Assembly (NCBI RefSeq): GCF_030413595.1
Contig: NZ_CP129238.1
Coordinates: forward strand, 3,162,001 to 3,226,000
DNA: 64,000 nt
Direction: 5' to 3'
DNA from: Planococcus liqunii
Lineage (GTDB): Bacteria; Bacillota; Bacilli; Bacillales_A; Planococcaceae
Positions 45,875 to 55,378 of this stretch are shown here, one piece after another. The notes under the pieces are model-generated. The model did not search any database. It saw only the letters and a list, made by a program, of their open reading frames with translations, and was not told the origin of the DNA. The translations under genes were made by a program, and so were the position numbers. Every line of letters begins with the position of its first letter. Within the stretch, counting starts at the first letter, position 1.

Positions 45875-46705
45875 ATGATGAAGAAATTTAGTTTATTGTT
45901 AGTGCTCCTGTTTGCTGCAATCATTTTGGCAGCATGCGGAGGCGGCTCGACAGAAGAAGATCCAACAACAGACGACGCAACAGGATCGGGCGGTACAGAA
46001 GAAGATGTTTTGGCTAAAGTGAAAGAAGAAGGCAAATTGGTTGTCGGTACGGAAGGAACATATCCTCCTTTCACTTTCCATGACGACTCCGGAAAGTTGA
46101 CCGGTTTTGATGTTGAAATTGCACAGGAAGTCGGCAAACGCCTTGGCGTTGAAGTTGAATTTTTGGAAACGCAATGGGATGCCATGTTTGCAGGACTGGA
46201 TTCGGGCCGCTTTGATATGGTAGCCAACCAAGTCGGCATTAACCCTGAACGTGAAGAAAGCTATGAATTTTCGGATCCGTATATTTCTTCTACTGCCGTA
46301 TTGGTAGTGGCAAAAGGCAATGAAGAAATTAAAAGCTTTGAAGACCTTGAAGGAAAACTCTCTGCCCAGTCCCTAACAAGCAACTATGCTGAAACTGCCC
46401 GTTCGTTCGGTGCTGAAATCGAAGGCGTCGAAGGTTTTAACCAAGCCATTGAATTATTGAATTCGGGGCGCGTTGATGCAACTGTAAATGACAATTTAAC
46501 CGTTCTGGACTTTTTGAAACAGCGTCCGGATGCCAATATTGAAATCGTGGACGAAGCTTCAGATGTTGCGAAAAGTGCATTGTTATTCCGTAAAGGCAGC
46601 GGTGCTATTGTTGAAGAAGCAAACACAGCCCTAGCTGAAATGATTGAAGACGGCACATACGACAAAATCTCTGAAAAATGGTTCGGCGAAAATGTACTTG
46701 AATAA
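45875..46705 (+). CDS. tcyA: L-cystine ABC transporter substrate-binding lipoprotein
   Basis: 276 aa. Lipoprotein signal [21 protein letters not shown] with the lipobox Cys at 21, then an acidic linker. The family 3 binding fold closely follows B. subtilis Tcy[37 protein letters not shown], then [33 protein letters not shown] and KISEKWFGE. Two ATGs are adjacent, with GAGGGG in front. First gene of tcyABC, so cystine (or a related disulfide) is the expected substrate. Confidence 0.93.
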   Translation: MMKKFSLLLVLLFAAIILAACGGGSTEEDPTTDDATGSGGTEEDVLAKVKEEGKLVVGTEGTYPPFTFHDDSGKLTGFDVEIAQEVGKRLGVEVEFLETQWDAMFAGLDSGRFDMVANQVGINPEREESYEFSDPYISSTAVLVVAKGNEEIKSFEDLEGKLSAQSLTSNYAETARSFGAEIEGVEGFNQAIELLNSGRVDATVNDNLTVLDFLKQRPDANIEIVDEASDVAKSALLFRKGSGAIVEEANTALAEMIEDGTYDKISEKWFGENVLE

Positions 46706-47393
46706 TATTTTCTCTGATCCGGTTAGGCTGGAGCGTCTTTCGGACATTTCCCAATCCGCCTGGCTGCCGTTGCTGGAAGGGCTGGTCCAGTATACGATTC
46801 CTTTAACGTTGATCGCTTTTGTACTTGGGCTGATTTTAGCTGTATTAACAGCACTTGCCCGTATTTCTACAGTAAAAATTCTGCAATGGATCGCCCGCGT
46901 ATACGTTTCGATTATCCGTGGGACGCCGTTGCTTGTTCAGTTATTTATTCTATTTTACGGACTGCCGACAATCGGAGTGGTCATCGATCCATTTCCGGCT
47001 GCGATTCTCGGATTTTCATTGAATGTCGGAGCCTATGCTTCCGAAGTGATCCGGGCGTCCATTTTGTCCATCCCGAAAGGCCAATGGGAAGCAGCGGATA
47101 CAATTGGCATGACATATGTCCAATCCCTTCGCCGCGTCATATTGCCGCAGGCGGCACGTGTGTCCATCCCACCCCTTTCCAATACCTTTATCAGTTTGGT
47201 AAAAGATACGTCGCTGGCATCGCTGATTCTCGTGACGGAAATGTTCCGCATCGCTCAGCAGATTGCCGCAACAAACTATGAATTCCTTTTGTTATATGGC
47301 CAAGCAGCCTTAATATACTGGGTCGTCTGTTTCTTATTGTCAATCGGCCAAGGCAGACTAGAAAATCGTTTTGACCGTTATGTTTCCCGATAA
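46692..47393 (+). CDS. tcyB: L-cystine ABC transporter permease
   Basis: 233 aa (B. subtilis TcyB 234). Polar-amino-acid permease with about five helices. The coupling loop [48 protein letters not shown] is the His/Glu/Gln family signature, and [20 protein letters not shown] is also typical. The ATG at 46692 overlaps the tcyA stop by 14 nt; the ribosome binding site is weak, so coupling is likely. Confidence 0.92.
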   Translation: MYLNNIFSDPVRLERLSDISQSAWLPLLEGLVQYTIPLTLIAFVLGLILAVLTALARISTVKILQWIARVYVSIIRGTPLLVQLFILFYGLPTIGVVIDPFPAAILGFSLNVGAYASEVIRASILSIPKGQWEAADTIGMTYVQSLRRVILPQAARVSIPPLSNTFISLVKDTSLASLILVTEMFRIAQQIAATNYEFLLLYGQAALIYWVVCFLLSIGQGRLENRFDRYVSR

Positions 47394-47428
47394 TAAAGGC
47401 AAGGTAAGATTGCAGTAAGGAGCGAATT

Positions 47429-48178
47429 ATGATATCCATCAGAAATTTACACAAGAAGTTTGGCGATTTGGAAGTGTTGAAAGGCATTGATGTCGACGTC
47501 CAAAAAGGACAAGCGATCGTCGTCATCGGCCCTTCCGGATCCGGCAAAACCACTTTTTTAAGATGTTTGAATATCCTGGAAGTCCCTACTGCCGGATCGG
47601 TTACGATTGACGATCAGACTGCTGATTTTTCGAAGCCATTTTCTAAACGCCAGATTACAGCTTTCCGAAAACAATCGGCCATGGTATTCCAGCATTACAA
47701 TTTGTTCCCTCACATGACGGCGCTTGAAAACGTCATGGAAGGGCCTATCATCGTCCAGAAAAAAGACAAAGCGGCGGCACGCAAAAAAGCGGAAGCAATC
47801 TTAACAAAAGTTGGCCTCAGCGACAAGATGGATTATTATCCGTTTCAATTGTCAGGCGGCCAGCAGCAGCGCGTCGGCATTGCCCGGGCGCTCGCTTTGG
47901 AACCGAAAGTGATGCTGTTTGATGAGCCAACGTCAGCACTTGATCCTGAATTGGTCGGCGAAGTGCTGCAGGTCATGAAAGACCTTGCTTCTGAAGGCAT
48001 GACGATGGTCGTCGTCACGCACGAAATGCGCTTCGCTAAAGGTGTTGCCGATGAAGTACTCTTTATGGACGGCGGCAAAATTGTGGAACGCGGAAAACCG
48101 GAAGATATTTTCAACAATCCAAAAGAAGAACGCACCCAACAATTTTTGAATTTGATCGAGAAAACAGATGTAATTTAA
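47429..48178 (+). CDS. tcyC: L-cystine ABC transporter ATP-binding protein
   Basis: 249 aa ATPase: Walker [11 protein letters not shown]-loop [22 protein letters not shown], signature [19 protein letters not shown], Walker [15 protein letters not shown], switch His [15 protein letters not shown] lies 7-8 nt upstream. Last gene of tcyABC; terminator 6 nt behind the stop. Confidence 0.95.
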   Translation: MISIRNLHKKFGDLEVLKGIDVDVQKGQAIVVIGPSGSGKTTFLRCLNILEVPTAGSVTIDDQTADFSKPFSKRQITAFRKQSAMVFQHYNLFPHMTALENVMEGPIIVQKKDKAAARKKAEAILTKVGLSDKMDYYPFQLSGGQQQRVGIARALALEPKVMLFDEPTSALDPELVGEVLQVMKDLASEGMTMVVVTHEMRFAKGVADEVLFMDGGKIVERGKPEDIFNNPKEERTQQFLNLIEKTDVI

Positions 48179-48183
48179 AGCAG

Positions 48184-48210
48184 CGCTGCCTTTATTGGGC
48201 AGCGTTTTTT
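48184..48210 (+). terminator. tcyABC terminator
   Basis: CGCTGCC/GGGCAGCG hairpin followed by six T. Confidence 0.9.
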
Positions 48211-48333
48211 AGTTGGCTGATGAATAATTATTCTTCTATCTCTTTTTTTATACCTAATTGATTGCCTTCCTCTTTTTGCAGGCTGTATACTGGTAGCAAT
48301 GTATTTATTCTAAAAGTAAGGGGAATTAAATCT

Positions 48334-49509
48334 ATGCAACCAGCTGCAATGATCAAAATCGAGTCGCTTTACGAAGAAATGGTGGCCATACGACGCCACC
48401 TCCATATGCACCCTGAACTGTCTCATCAGGAAGTCGAGACGCCTGCATTTATTGCGGACCAGCTCGAAGAAATGGGTGTCGAAGTCCGGCGCAATGTAGG
48501 CGGACGCGGTGTCGTCGGTACGATCCGCGGCGCCAAACCCGGCAAGACGATCGCTTTTCGCGCGGATTTTGATGCGCTGCCAATCGATGATAAAAAAGAT
48601 GTAGCTTATAAATCTACAGTGCCCGGAGTGATGCATGCGTGCGGGCATGACGGCCATACCGCAGGCCTGTTGGGCTTTGCCAAAGCGATGGTCGCTATGA
48701 AAGACGAACTGCCTGGAACCATTGTGCTGATTCACCAGTTCGGCGAAGAATTGTCTCCCGGCGGCGCACGCGGTATGATCGAAGACGGCTGCCTGGATGG
48801 CGTCGACCTCGTTTACGGTGCGCATATCCAAAGCAAGATGGAAAACGGCCGCGTCTTTGTGCGCGACGGCTTTTTGCAGGCCTCTGAAGACGCCCTTAAG
48901 ATAATCGTCAAAGGATACGGAACGCATGGCGCTGAGCCTCATACAGGCGTTGACCCGATCTTGGCAGCCAGCCATATCATGGTGGCCTTACAGTCCATCG
49001 TCAGCCGCAATGCCGACCCGCTCAAGGAACTCGTCGTTTCCATCGGCAAATTTCATGCCGGCGATGCGGACAATGTGATTCCAAGCGAAGCCGTTATGGA
49101 AGGCACTATCCGCGTGTTCGATCCGGTGCTCCGCAAGCTTGCCGGAGAGCGCGTAACAGCCATTGCTGAGAACGTGGCACGTGCGATGGGCGCCAGTGCG
49201 GAAGTAATCATCGAAACCGGCTATGACGCACTCTGGAACGATCCTGAGGCGATGGACATCGTACGCAGCGCTGCGATTGAAACACTCGGTAAAGAAAATG
49301 TCATCGAAACCAGTCCGGTCATGCCAGTTGAGGACTTTGCTTACTATACCCAAGTAAAACCCGGCGCTTACTTTTTTGTCGGGGCGAAAATGAAAGACAA
49401 TCGCTTGAGCTTCCCGCATCACCACGAAAACTTTGATTTTCATGAAGAAGCGATGCTCGTAGCTGCGAAAGTATTTGCGTCAACTTATTTCAAAGCACAA
49501 GCGATGTAA
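48334..49509 (+). CDS. M20-family amidohydrolase
   Basis: 391 aa. Metal site of the M20D (hippurate/N-acyl amino acid hydrolase) type: FRADFDALPI, MHACGHDGHTAGLLG with the metal-bridging Cys, GEELSPGGARGMIEDG with the catalytic Glu, and SFPHHHENFDFHEEA near the end. The dimerisation domain lies between about residues 185 and 300. Likely substrates are N-acyl amino acids; the location behind tcyABC makes N-acetylcysteine or a similar sulfur compound a reasonable guess but not proven. The start at 48334 has AAGGGG about 10 nt upstream. Own transcription unit. Confidence 0.88.
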   Translation: MQPAAMIKIESLYEEMVAIRRHLHMHPELSHQEVETPAFIADQLEEMGVEVRRNVGGRGVVGTIRGAKPGKTIAFRADFDALPIDDKKDVAYKSTVPGVMHACGHDGHTAGLLGFAKAMVAMKDELPGTIVLIHQFGEELSPGGARGMIEDGCLDGVDLVYGAHIQSKMENGRVFVRDGFLQASEDALKIIVKGYGTHGAEPHTGVDPILAASHIMVALQSIVSRNADPLKELVVSIGKFHAGDADNVIPSEAVMEGTIRVFDPVLRKLAGERVTAIAENVARAMGASAEVIIETGYDALWNDPEAMDIVRSAAIETLGKENVIETSPVMPVEDFAYYTQVKPGAYFFVGAKMKDNRLSFPHHHENFDFHEEAMLVAAKVFASTYFKAQAM

Positions 49510-49520
49510 ACTAGCTAAAG

Positions 49521-49547
49521 CGGATGCCTCGTGCATCCGTTTTTTTT
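49521..49547 (+). terminator. Terminator of the M20 amidohydrolase gene
   Basis: CGGATGC/GCATCCG hairpin with eight T. Confidence 0.88.
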
Positions 49548-49549
49548 GT

Positions 49550-49655
49550 TAACCGAGCGTATTTTCTCGGTTACTGGTCGTATTTTTCGCGTTACCGGTC
49601 GTATTTTAACCTTTACTGGTCGCATTTTTCAGGTTACCGGTCGTATTCTCCGCCA
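49550..49655. repeat. 21-bp periodic array, TTACYGGTCGTATTTT core
   Basis: Five units; the CGTATT/CGCATT motif falls at 49558, 49579, 49600, 49621 and 49642, exactly 21 bp apart. Core of about 16 nt, variable part about 5 nt. It sits between two facing terminators, so it is probably not needed by either gene. Confidence 0.92.
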
Positions 49656-49664
49656 AACCAATAA

Positions 49665-49690
49665 AAAAACCCGCCGGGATGGCGGGTTTT
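49665..49690 (-). terminator. kbl terminator
   Basis: AAAACCCGCC/GGCGGGTTTT stem 8 nt beyond the kbl stop with T run on the minus strand. Confidence 0.87.
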
Positions 49691-49697
49691 CGTCTGT

Positions 49698-50888
49698 TTA
49701 ATTGATGACGCCGAGTTCTTTTCCGACTCTTGCGTACACTTCGATTGCATTGTCGAGCATTTCTTTTGAATGCGCCGCTGTCGGCATGTTGCGGACACGT
49801 CCAGTGCCTTTGGCAACTGTCGGGAAGACGATTGATTTCGCGTAAACGCCTTCTTCAAACAAACGCTTCGAAAATTGCTGTGTCAGTTTTTCATCGCCGA
49901 TAATGCATGGCGTGATTGGCGTTTCGGAATCGCCGATATTGAATCCAAGCTCTTTCAAGCCTTTTTTCAAATAATCGCCGTTATCCCAAAGCTTGTCATG
50001 CAGTTCTGTGGAATCGATGATCATCTGCAAAGCAGAAATGATGGCTGCTACGTCGCCTGGAGTTACCGCAGTCGAGAACAAGAAAGGACGCGAACGGACT
50101 CTCAGCCAGTCAATCAGGTTTTGTTTGCCAGCTACATAACCGCCGACAACACCGACTGCTTTCGACAAAGTACCCATTTGCATATCGATTTCTTTTTCAA
50201 GGCCGAAATGTTTCACAGTCCCTTTCCCTTTGCCAGTGACGCCCGATCCGTGCGCATCGTCAACATAAGTGATCAAGTCGAATTCTTTTGCGATTTCCAC
50301 GATTTCCGGAAGTTTGGCAATGTCGCCGTCCATTGAGAACACGCCGTCTGTGATTACCATGACTTTATTGTACAGTCCGGATTCAGTCGCTTCTTTTGCT
50401 TTCGCGCGAAGGTCTTCCATATCCGAGTGTTTGAAGGCAATGATTTTCGCTTTTGACAAACGGCAGCCGTCTATGATCGATGCATGGTTCAATTGATCGG
50501 ACAAAATTGCATCGTTTTTATCCATGACTGCAGAAATGGCGGCCATATTGCAGTTAAAGCCCGACTGGTATGAAATTGCAGCTTCTGTACCTTTGAACTC
50601 CGCCAATTTCTCTTCCAGTTTGATGTGCAAATCAAGCGTCCCGTTAATTGAACGAACCGCACCGGCGCCTACGCCGTATGCATCAATAGCGTCTTTGGCT
50701 ACTTGCTTCAAGTCTTCGTTCGTCGCAAGCCCCAAATAGTTGTTTGAAGACAAATTGATCAATTCTTTGCCGCGCACTTTGATAATCGGGCCATTCGGTC
50801 CTTCTACTGTATCGACTTCGTTATATAAGCCCTGTTCTTTCAGTTCGTTCAGGTTTGTTTCTAAAAATGCATCCAATTTTTTTGACAA
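49698..50888 (-). CDS. kbl: Glycine C-acetyltransferase (2-amino-3-ketobutyrate CoA ligase)
   Basis: PLP enzyme splitting 2-amino-3-ketobutyrate with CoA to glycine and acetyl-CoA, the step after threonine dehydrogenase. 396 aa, alpha-oxoamine synthase family: [54 protein letters not shown], and the PLP Lys in [14 protein letters not shown]. The start is TTG at 50888 with AAGGA 8 nt upstream; the longer ATG frame is not supported. The partner dehydrogenase is at 44542-45486 on the same strand. Confidence 0.93.
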   Translation of the reverse strand: MSKKLDAFLETNLNELKEQGLYNEVDTVEGPNGPIIKVRGKELINLSSNNYLGLATNEDLKQVAKDAIDAYGVGAGAVRSINGTLDLHIKLEEKLAEFKGTEAAISYQSGFNCNMAAISAVMDKNDAILSDQLNHASIIDGCRLSKAKIIAFKHSDMEDLRAKAKEATESGLYNKVMVITDGVFSMDGDIAKLPEIVEIAKEFDLITYVDDAHGSGVTGKGKGTVKHFGLEKEIDMQMGTLSKAVGVVGGYVAGKQNLIDWLRVRSRPFLFSTAVTPGDVAAIISALQMIIDSTELHDKLWDNGDYLKKGLKELGFNIGDSETPITPCIIGDEKLTQQFSKRLFEEGVYAKSIVFPTVAKGTGRVRNMPTAAHSKEMLDNAIEVYARVGKELGVIN

Positions 50889-50955
50889 TGTCCTCTTCCT
50901 TTCGCAACCAATTTCACTTTCCATCTTATCATAACGCAAATTTTTCCCAAAAGAA

Positions 50956-50977
50956 AAAGCGGACCGAAGTCCGCTTT
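50956..50977 (-). terminator. Terminator of the secreted protease gene
   Basis: AAAGCGGAC/GTCCGCTTT stem with T-rich tail on the minus strand, 5 nt beyond the protease stop and upstream of kbl. Confidence 0.85.
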
Positions 50978-50981
50978 CCTT

Positions 50982-53084
50982 TTATTTATTGCTGCTATTT
51001 TTGCCTTTCCCTTTGTTCGGGTTAGCTGTTTTGTATTTTACTTCATAAGTAAATTCTTTCGCTTCCTTTTGTCCTTCTGCTGCTGCGTAGGAAGTGATCA
51101 TTTTCACATTGCCTTCGCGGAGCACTTGCTGAAGATCCAACGCTTGCTTGTTCGTTACATTGAATGGATCAACATGGAAGACGCGCTGCTGGCCGTTTTT
51201 CTTCGTTTGGATGAATGTAGTCGTGAAGTCGACGTATTCACCTTTCAATTGGCCAAGTGACTGGAACGCATCTGTTGAAGTTCCAGCATTCGAGAAGTTG
51301 CCCAATTTCACATTTTTCACGAACCAGCCTGCATTATTTGAACCCCAGTCCGTTAAGTTGCGGAATGAAACCAGAACGTCTTTGCCGGCATATGCTGAAA
51401 GGTCAAATGTTTCCGTAGTCCAATCGCTATTCGTGCCTGTGAATCCTGGCACATTTTCTTTAATTGTCGGATAGCCTTCTTCCACTACATCGCTGCGTGT
51501 GTTTTCATTCTTAAGAGATGTCCATGTTTGGCCGTTATCTGTTGAAACTTGCACCATTCCGAAATCCCACTGCTCTTCAATGTCGTAGAAATGATCAAAC
51601 GTCAGTTTTGCATCCGTCGCAGGAACTGTTGCGCCGAAGATCAATGCCTGATCCGCTTCGTCTCCATTATTCGCGTGCAATACTTGAGCGCCGGAGCCTT
51701 TCGGATCTGCTACTGTTCCCCATTGCAATGGAAGGAAATCAACGCCGTCAAATTCCAATCCGCGGACATCTTTGCCGAAGTTAAATTCTTTAAAGTCGCC
51801 GCCCCAAGCCGGAACGCCTTCTTTTTCAAATGTTTTCGCTTTTTCAAAATCGACTGTTTTGCCGCGGACGCCAGCACCAACTGGAAGTTCGCGCAAGTTG
51901 ATGCTGTCGAAGTTGTAGTCGCTGCTCACTTTGGAATCATCCAACGTCAACGCGGTCATGAAGTCCTGGTAAACTTCCGTGAATGTTTTGTCAGAACCGT
52001 ATCGCTTCAATGTTTCGTTGACACTTGTCATGCCCTGGGCATCGCCATTTACCGCCAATTCACGGATAAATTCTTGGCCGAATTTATCGTACATATAAAG
52101 TGTGAACAAGTAAACTTGGCCATAGTCTGCAATGGTTTCCGGGCCAGTCGCTGCTGTTCCGTGCTCATCCCAGTTGACTAGGGAGTTTTCAGGATGATCC
52201 AGGTAGAAGTTGATGGATCCATCGCTATGGCCATAACCGCCAAGGTATTCAGAGAATGTGGACATCCCTTCGTTCAACCATGTTTCTTCCGCGCCGTCAT
52301 TGTCCGCGTGGATCAAATGCTGCAATTCATGGATAGTCGTTCCAAAGAACGTGCTTTCCAGACGAGTTTCCCATGAGTTGGTATCGATTGTAATAATGTT
52401 GCGGTCTGTGTAGTTTTCAAGCGTCTGCCAGAAGAAGCCGGCTACAAAGAATGGATATGAAGGATTGTTCCAGCCTTCATCCTGTACGTTGTCGACAAGC
52501 ATGATCACTTTGTCGGAGCCTTCGTAATAATTCTCAGGAAGTCCTACCATTCCTGGAAGAGGTGATTTTGAACCATCTAAACTATCCGGTGTTCCGAAGA
52601 AGTCAGTCGCTTTCGGATAGATATTGCTGTCGAACTCATCACGCAATTTATCAACTTGCGCTTGCGTTACTACATCAGCCGGTTTTGGATTGTTCGGTCC
52701 GTATGCCAAATCTTTGGCTACCCAGATTTCAACATTGTCGCCAATGCTGCGAAGCGTAAATTCTTTGAACGCAAGGTTGCGGTCAAGGAAAAGCTTTGTT
52801 CCATGGTCTTCTGTGAACGTGCTGTCATCTTTCGAATCGGTTGCTGCTGCATTCACTTCATCTGCTTGTGCTTTAATCTTTTTATCTGCTTCCTTTTGGA
52901 ATTCAGGATCTAGTGTTAACTTGTTTAATTGCTGATCTATGTCAATTTTGTTATCGTATTTTGCCGTGTTCCAGTTGGATGCGGATGGAACCGGTTCTAC
53001 AGGTGCCGCCGCTGCTGCCGGTACCAATAAGGACAATGTTAGTGCACTAGCTGAAAGGACCGAAGCCCATTTACTCATTTTCAT
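50982..53084 (-). CDS. Secreted zinc metalloprotease (M30/immune-inhibitor-like)
   Basis: 700 aa. Sec signal peptide (residues 1-27, hydrophobic core LSASALTLSLLVPAAAAA). A propeptide-like charged region runs to about 90. The catalytic domain has HELQH at 252-256 and WLNEGMSTFSEYLGGYG at 269-285, whose Glu is the likely third ligand; this is the gluzincin arrangement of hyicolysin-type (M30) peptidases. The C-terminal part (about 440-620) is a jelly-roll like those of immune inhibitor A: FDHFYDIEEQWDFGMVQVSTDNGQTW. The end is basic (NKGKGKNSSNK). GGAGG lies 8 nt upstream of the ATG. Extracellular protein degradation is the expected role. Two inverted repeats lie upstream. Confidence 0.83.
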   Translation of the reverse strand: MKMSKWASVLSASALTLSLLVPAAAAAPVEPVPSASNWNTAKYDNKIDIDQQLNKLTLDPEFQKEADKKIKAQADEVNAAATDSKDDSTFTEDHGTKLFLDRNLAFKEFTLRSIGDNVEIWVAKDLAYGPNNPKPADVVTQAQVDKLRDEFDSNIYPKATDFFGTPDSLDGSKSPLPGMVGLPENYYEGSDKVIMLVDNVQDEGWNNPSYPFFVAGFFWQTLENYTDRNIITIDTNSWETRLESTFFGTTIHELQHLIHADNDGAEETWLNEGMSTFSEYLGGYGHSDGSINFYLDHPENSLVNWDEHGTAATGPETIADYGQVYLFTLYMYDKFGQEFIRELAVNGDAQGMTSVNETLKRYGSDKTFTEVYQDFMTALTLDDSKVSSDYNFDSINLRELPVGAGVRGKTVDFEKAKTFEKEGVPAWGGDFKEFNFGKDVRGLEFDGVDFLPLQWGTVADPKGSGAQVLHANNGDEADQALIFGATVPATDAKLTFDHFYDIEEQWDFGMVQVSTDNGQTWTSLKNENTRSDVVEEGYPTIKENVPGFTGTNSDWTTETFDLSAYAGKDVLVSFRNLTDWGSNNAGWFVKNVKLGNFSNAGTSTDAFQSLGQLKGEYVDFTTTFIQTKKNGQQRVFHVDPFNVTNKQALDLQQVLREGNVKMITSYAAAEGQKEAKEFTYEVKYKTANPNKGKGKNSSNK

Positions 53085-53100
53085 GTTGTTTGCCTCCTAT

Positions 53101-53151
53101 GAATTGTCAGAATCTTATCACTAAATAAGATATTAACATGTTTGACAATTC
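53101..53151. repeat. Large interrupted palindrome in the protease leader
   Basis: GAATTGTCA (53101-53109) and TGACAATTC (53143-53151) are exact complements. Inside, ATCTTAT and ATAAGAT pair again. It can form a long 5' stem-loop about 10-15 nt upstream of the protease ribosome binding site, or serve as an operator. Confidence 0.75.
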
Positions 53152-53170
53152 AGAAGAATATGCCGATTGT

Positions 53171-53193
53171 TATATTTCGAAAATCGAAATATA
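53171..53193. promoter_or_regulatory. Perfect inverted repeat upstream of the secreted protease
   Basis: TATATTTCGA-AAA-TCGAAATATA: 10-bp arms around 3 nt. It lies about 90-110 nt upstream of the protease start in an AT-rich region. It looks like an operator for a dimeric regulator; I cannot name the regulator. Confidence 0.6.
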
Positions 53194-53270
53194 AGGAAAT
53201 GTTATCTACAAAAATATCCAATTAATAAAATTATTTGATATTAATAATAAAATACCGTTTTGAAGAAAGA

Positions 53271-53297
53271 AAAAAACCGCCAAAAAGGCGGTTTTTT
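53271..53297. terminator. mcc operon terminator
   Basis: AAAAAACCGCC/GGCGGTTTTTT stem with 5-nt loop immediately behind the mccB stop. Confidence 0.9.
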
Positions 53298-53301
53298 AAA
53301 C

Positions 53302-54435
53302 TTATTTCAATGCATTGGTTAAGTCTTCAATCAAGTCTTCTACATCTTCAATCCCAACAGAAATACGTACCAAGCCTTCCAGAATGCCAAGCTCACCGCG
53401 GCGTTCGACTGGAATCGACGCATGCGTCATTTGTGCCGGAACGGAAATCAGGCTTTCTACAGCGCCTAAGCTTTCAGCAAGCGTGAAGTATTTCAGTTTC
53501 GCCAATAATTCATCCGCTTTTTCTTTGCTGCCCACATCAAATGAAATCATGGCACCAAAACCGGCTGCCTGTTTTTTCATTAATTCGTGGCCGGTATGTG
53601 TAGGCAGGCCTGGATAGATTACGGCATTTACTGCTTCATGCTGATCCAGGAATTCGGCGATTTTCTGAGCGTTCGAAACCGCTTCTTCCATGCGGATGCC
53701 AAGCGTTTTCAAACCGCGGATCAATAGCCATGAATCCTGCGGCCCTAAGATGGCCCCAACAGAGTTCTGAACAAAATGAAGGTCCTGTGCCAATTCGGCT
53801 GAATTGACAACAACGAGTCCGGCTACAACATCACTGTGCCCGCCGATGTATTTCGTCGCGCTATGCAGGACGATATCTGCGCCGAGTTTGATCGGGCTTT
53901 GCAAATAAGGCGTCATGAACGTGTTGTCGACAATCGTCAGCATATTCTTCGATTTCGCAAAAGCTGAAACTTGTTCGATATCCGTTACTTTCAATAAAGG
54001 ATTTGTCGGTGTTTCAATGAAAATCGCTTTTGTGTTTTCTTTGACTGCTGCTTTTACTGCCTCTAAGTCGCCTGTATCCACAAACGTGAATTCGAGGCCG
54101 AAGCGGTTTAGGACTTTATTGACTACACGGTATGTACCGCCGTAAACGTCGTCCGTCAAAATGATATGGTCGCCCGCTGAAAACAGCATCATCACCGAAG
54201 AAATAGCTGCCATCCCTGAACCGAATGCAAAGCCGGCATGGCCGTATTCTACGTCTGCAATCAATTCTTCCAGTGCGTGGCGCGTCGGGTTCCCGGTGCG
54301 GGAGTATTCATAGCCTTTGAACTTGCCGACTGCTTCCTGCTTGTACGTACTTACTTGATAAATCGGTGTGGAGACTGCTCCAGTCGCTTCGTCTCCAAAA
54401 ATTCCGCCATGAATTAATCTTGTTTTTGGTTTCAT
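53302..54435 (-). CDS. mccB: Cystathionine gamma-lyase / homocysteine gamma-lyase
   Basis: PLP enzyme releasing cysteine from cystathionine in reverse transsulfuration. 377 aa, Cys/Met metabolism family. GYEYSRTGNPTRHALEELIA; PLP-binding FGSGMAAISSVMMLFSAGDHI; Lys in LHSATKYIGGHSDVVAG; substrate region SLGAVESLISVPAQMTHASIP. GGAGG lies 8 nt upstream of the ATG; 11 nt after the mccA stop. The closely related cystathionine gamma-synthase is the alternative, but the mccA-mccB pairing favours the lyase. Confidence 0.92.
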   Translation of the reverse strand: MKPKTRLIHGGIFGDEATGAVSTPIYQVSTYKQEAVGKFKGYEYSRTGNPTRHALEELIADVEYGHAGFAFGSGMAAISSVMMLFSAGDHIILTDDVYGGTYRVVNKVLNRFGLEFTFVDTGDLEAVKAAVKENTKAIFIETPTNPLLKVTDIEQVSAFAKSKNMLTIVDNTFMTPYLQSPIKLGADIVLHSATKYIGGHSDVVAGLVVVNSAELAQDLHFVQNSVGAILGPQDSWLLIRGLKTLGIRMEEAVSNAQKIAEFLDQHEAVNAVIYPGLPTHTGHELMKKQAAGFGAMISFDVGSKEKADELLAKLKYFTLAESLGAVESLISVPAQMTHASIPVERRGELGILEGLVRISVGIEDVEDLIEDLTNALK

Positions 54436-54446
54436 GAATGATCCTC

Positions 54447-55367
54447 CTAAAATGTTCTTCCGTAAATGTTCTGGCTCATATAACGTTCGCTCGAATCAGC
54501 AAAAACGGTCACGATATGGCTTCCGGGCTTTGCCGTTTCCGCTTCTCTCATTGCGGCTACAAATGCAGCACCCGATGAACTGCCAACAAGCAATCCTTCT
54601 TTTCTCGCCAACTCTCCAACTGCTGCAAACGCTTCTTTATCTAAAATCGTATGGATGGAATTGAAATGCGTTTGGTCCATGTAATCCGGCAAAAACTCCA
54701 TGCCGATGCCTTCGGTCAAATGCGGCCCTGATTCGCCGCCGTTGATGGTTGAGCCTTCCGGTTCCACAATAACGGTTTTAATCGCTTCGTTTTTGGCTTT
54801 CAGAAATTTGGATGTTCCGGCAAACGTGCCGCCGGACCCTGCTCCTGCCACAAAGACATCGATATTGCCATCAAGCGCTTCCCACAGTTCCGGGCCAAGC
54901 GTGCGGACATACGTATCCGGATTCGCCGGATTGGAAAATTGCGACGGTGAAAAGGCATTTTGCTGCTCGGCCAGTTCATTGGCTTTCGCAATGGCGCCTT
55001 TCATGCCCAGTTCAGTTGGTGTATTGATCACTTCAGCGCCAAGCGCGCGCATTAAGGATTGTTTTTCCTGGCTGAATTTTTCCGGTACCACAAACTTCAC
55101 CTGGTAGCCTTTGCCGATTGCTGCAAGCGCCAAGCCGATGCCGGTATTGCCGGCCGTCGGTTCGATCATCGTCCCGCCCGGTTTCAAGACTCCCCGGCGT
55201 TCCGCATCCTCAATCAAAGAAACACCCAGGCGGTCTTTCACGCTGCCGCCTGGATTGAAAAATTCTAATTTAGCAAAGATGCGGCAATTGTTCGGAATAT
55301 CGACATGCGTCAATTCCAATAAAGGTGTATTGCCAATCAACTGTTGGATTTCGGTTGCAAATTTCAT
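54447..55367 (-). CDS. mccA: O-acetylserine-dependent cystathionine beta-synthase
   Basis: Condenses homocysteine with (O-acetyl)serine to cystathionine. 306 aa, cysteine synthase fold without a CBS regulatory domain. PLP Lys in FFNPGGSVKDRLGVSL, PTAGNTGIGLALAAIGKGY, GAGSGGTFAGTSKFLK. MccA and CysK are close relatives; MccA is chosen because of mccB downstream and yrrT/luxS upstream. The start at 55367 has AGGAG 8 nt upstream; 11 nt after the luxS stop. Confidence 0.9.
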   Translation of the reverse strand: MKFATEIQQLIGNTPLLELTHVDIPNNCRIFAKLEFFNPGGSVKDRLGVSLIEDAERRGVLKPGGTMIEPTAGNTGIGLALAAIGKGYQVKFVVPEKFSQEKQSLMRALGAEVINTPTELGMKGAIAKANELAEQQNAFSPSQFSNPANPDTYVRTLGPELWEALDGNIDVFVAGAGSGGTFAGTSKFLKAKNEAIKTVIVEPEGSTINGGESGPHLTEGIGMEFLPDYMDQTHFNSIHTILDKEAFAAVGELARKEGLLVGSSSGAAFVAAMREAETAKPGSHIVTVFADSSERYMSQNIYGRTF

Positions 55368-55378
55368 GCCCATTCTCC

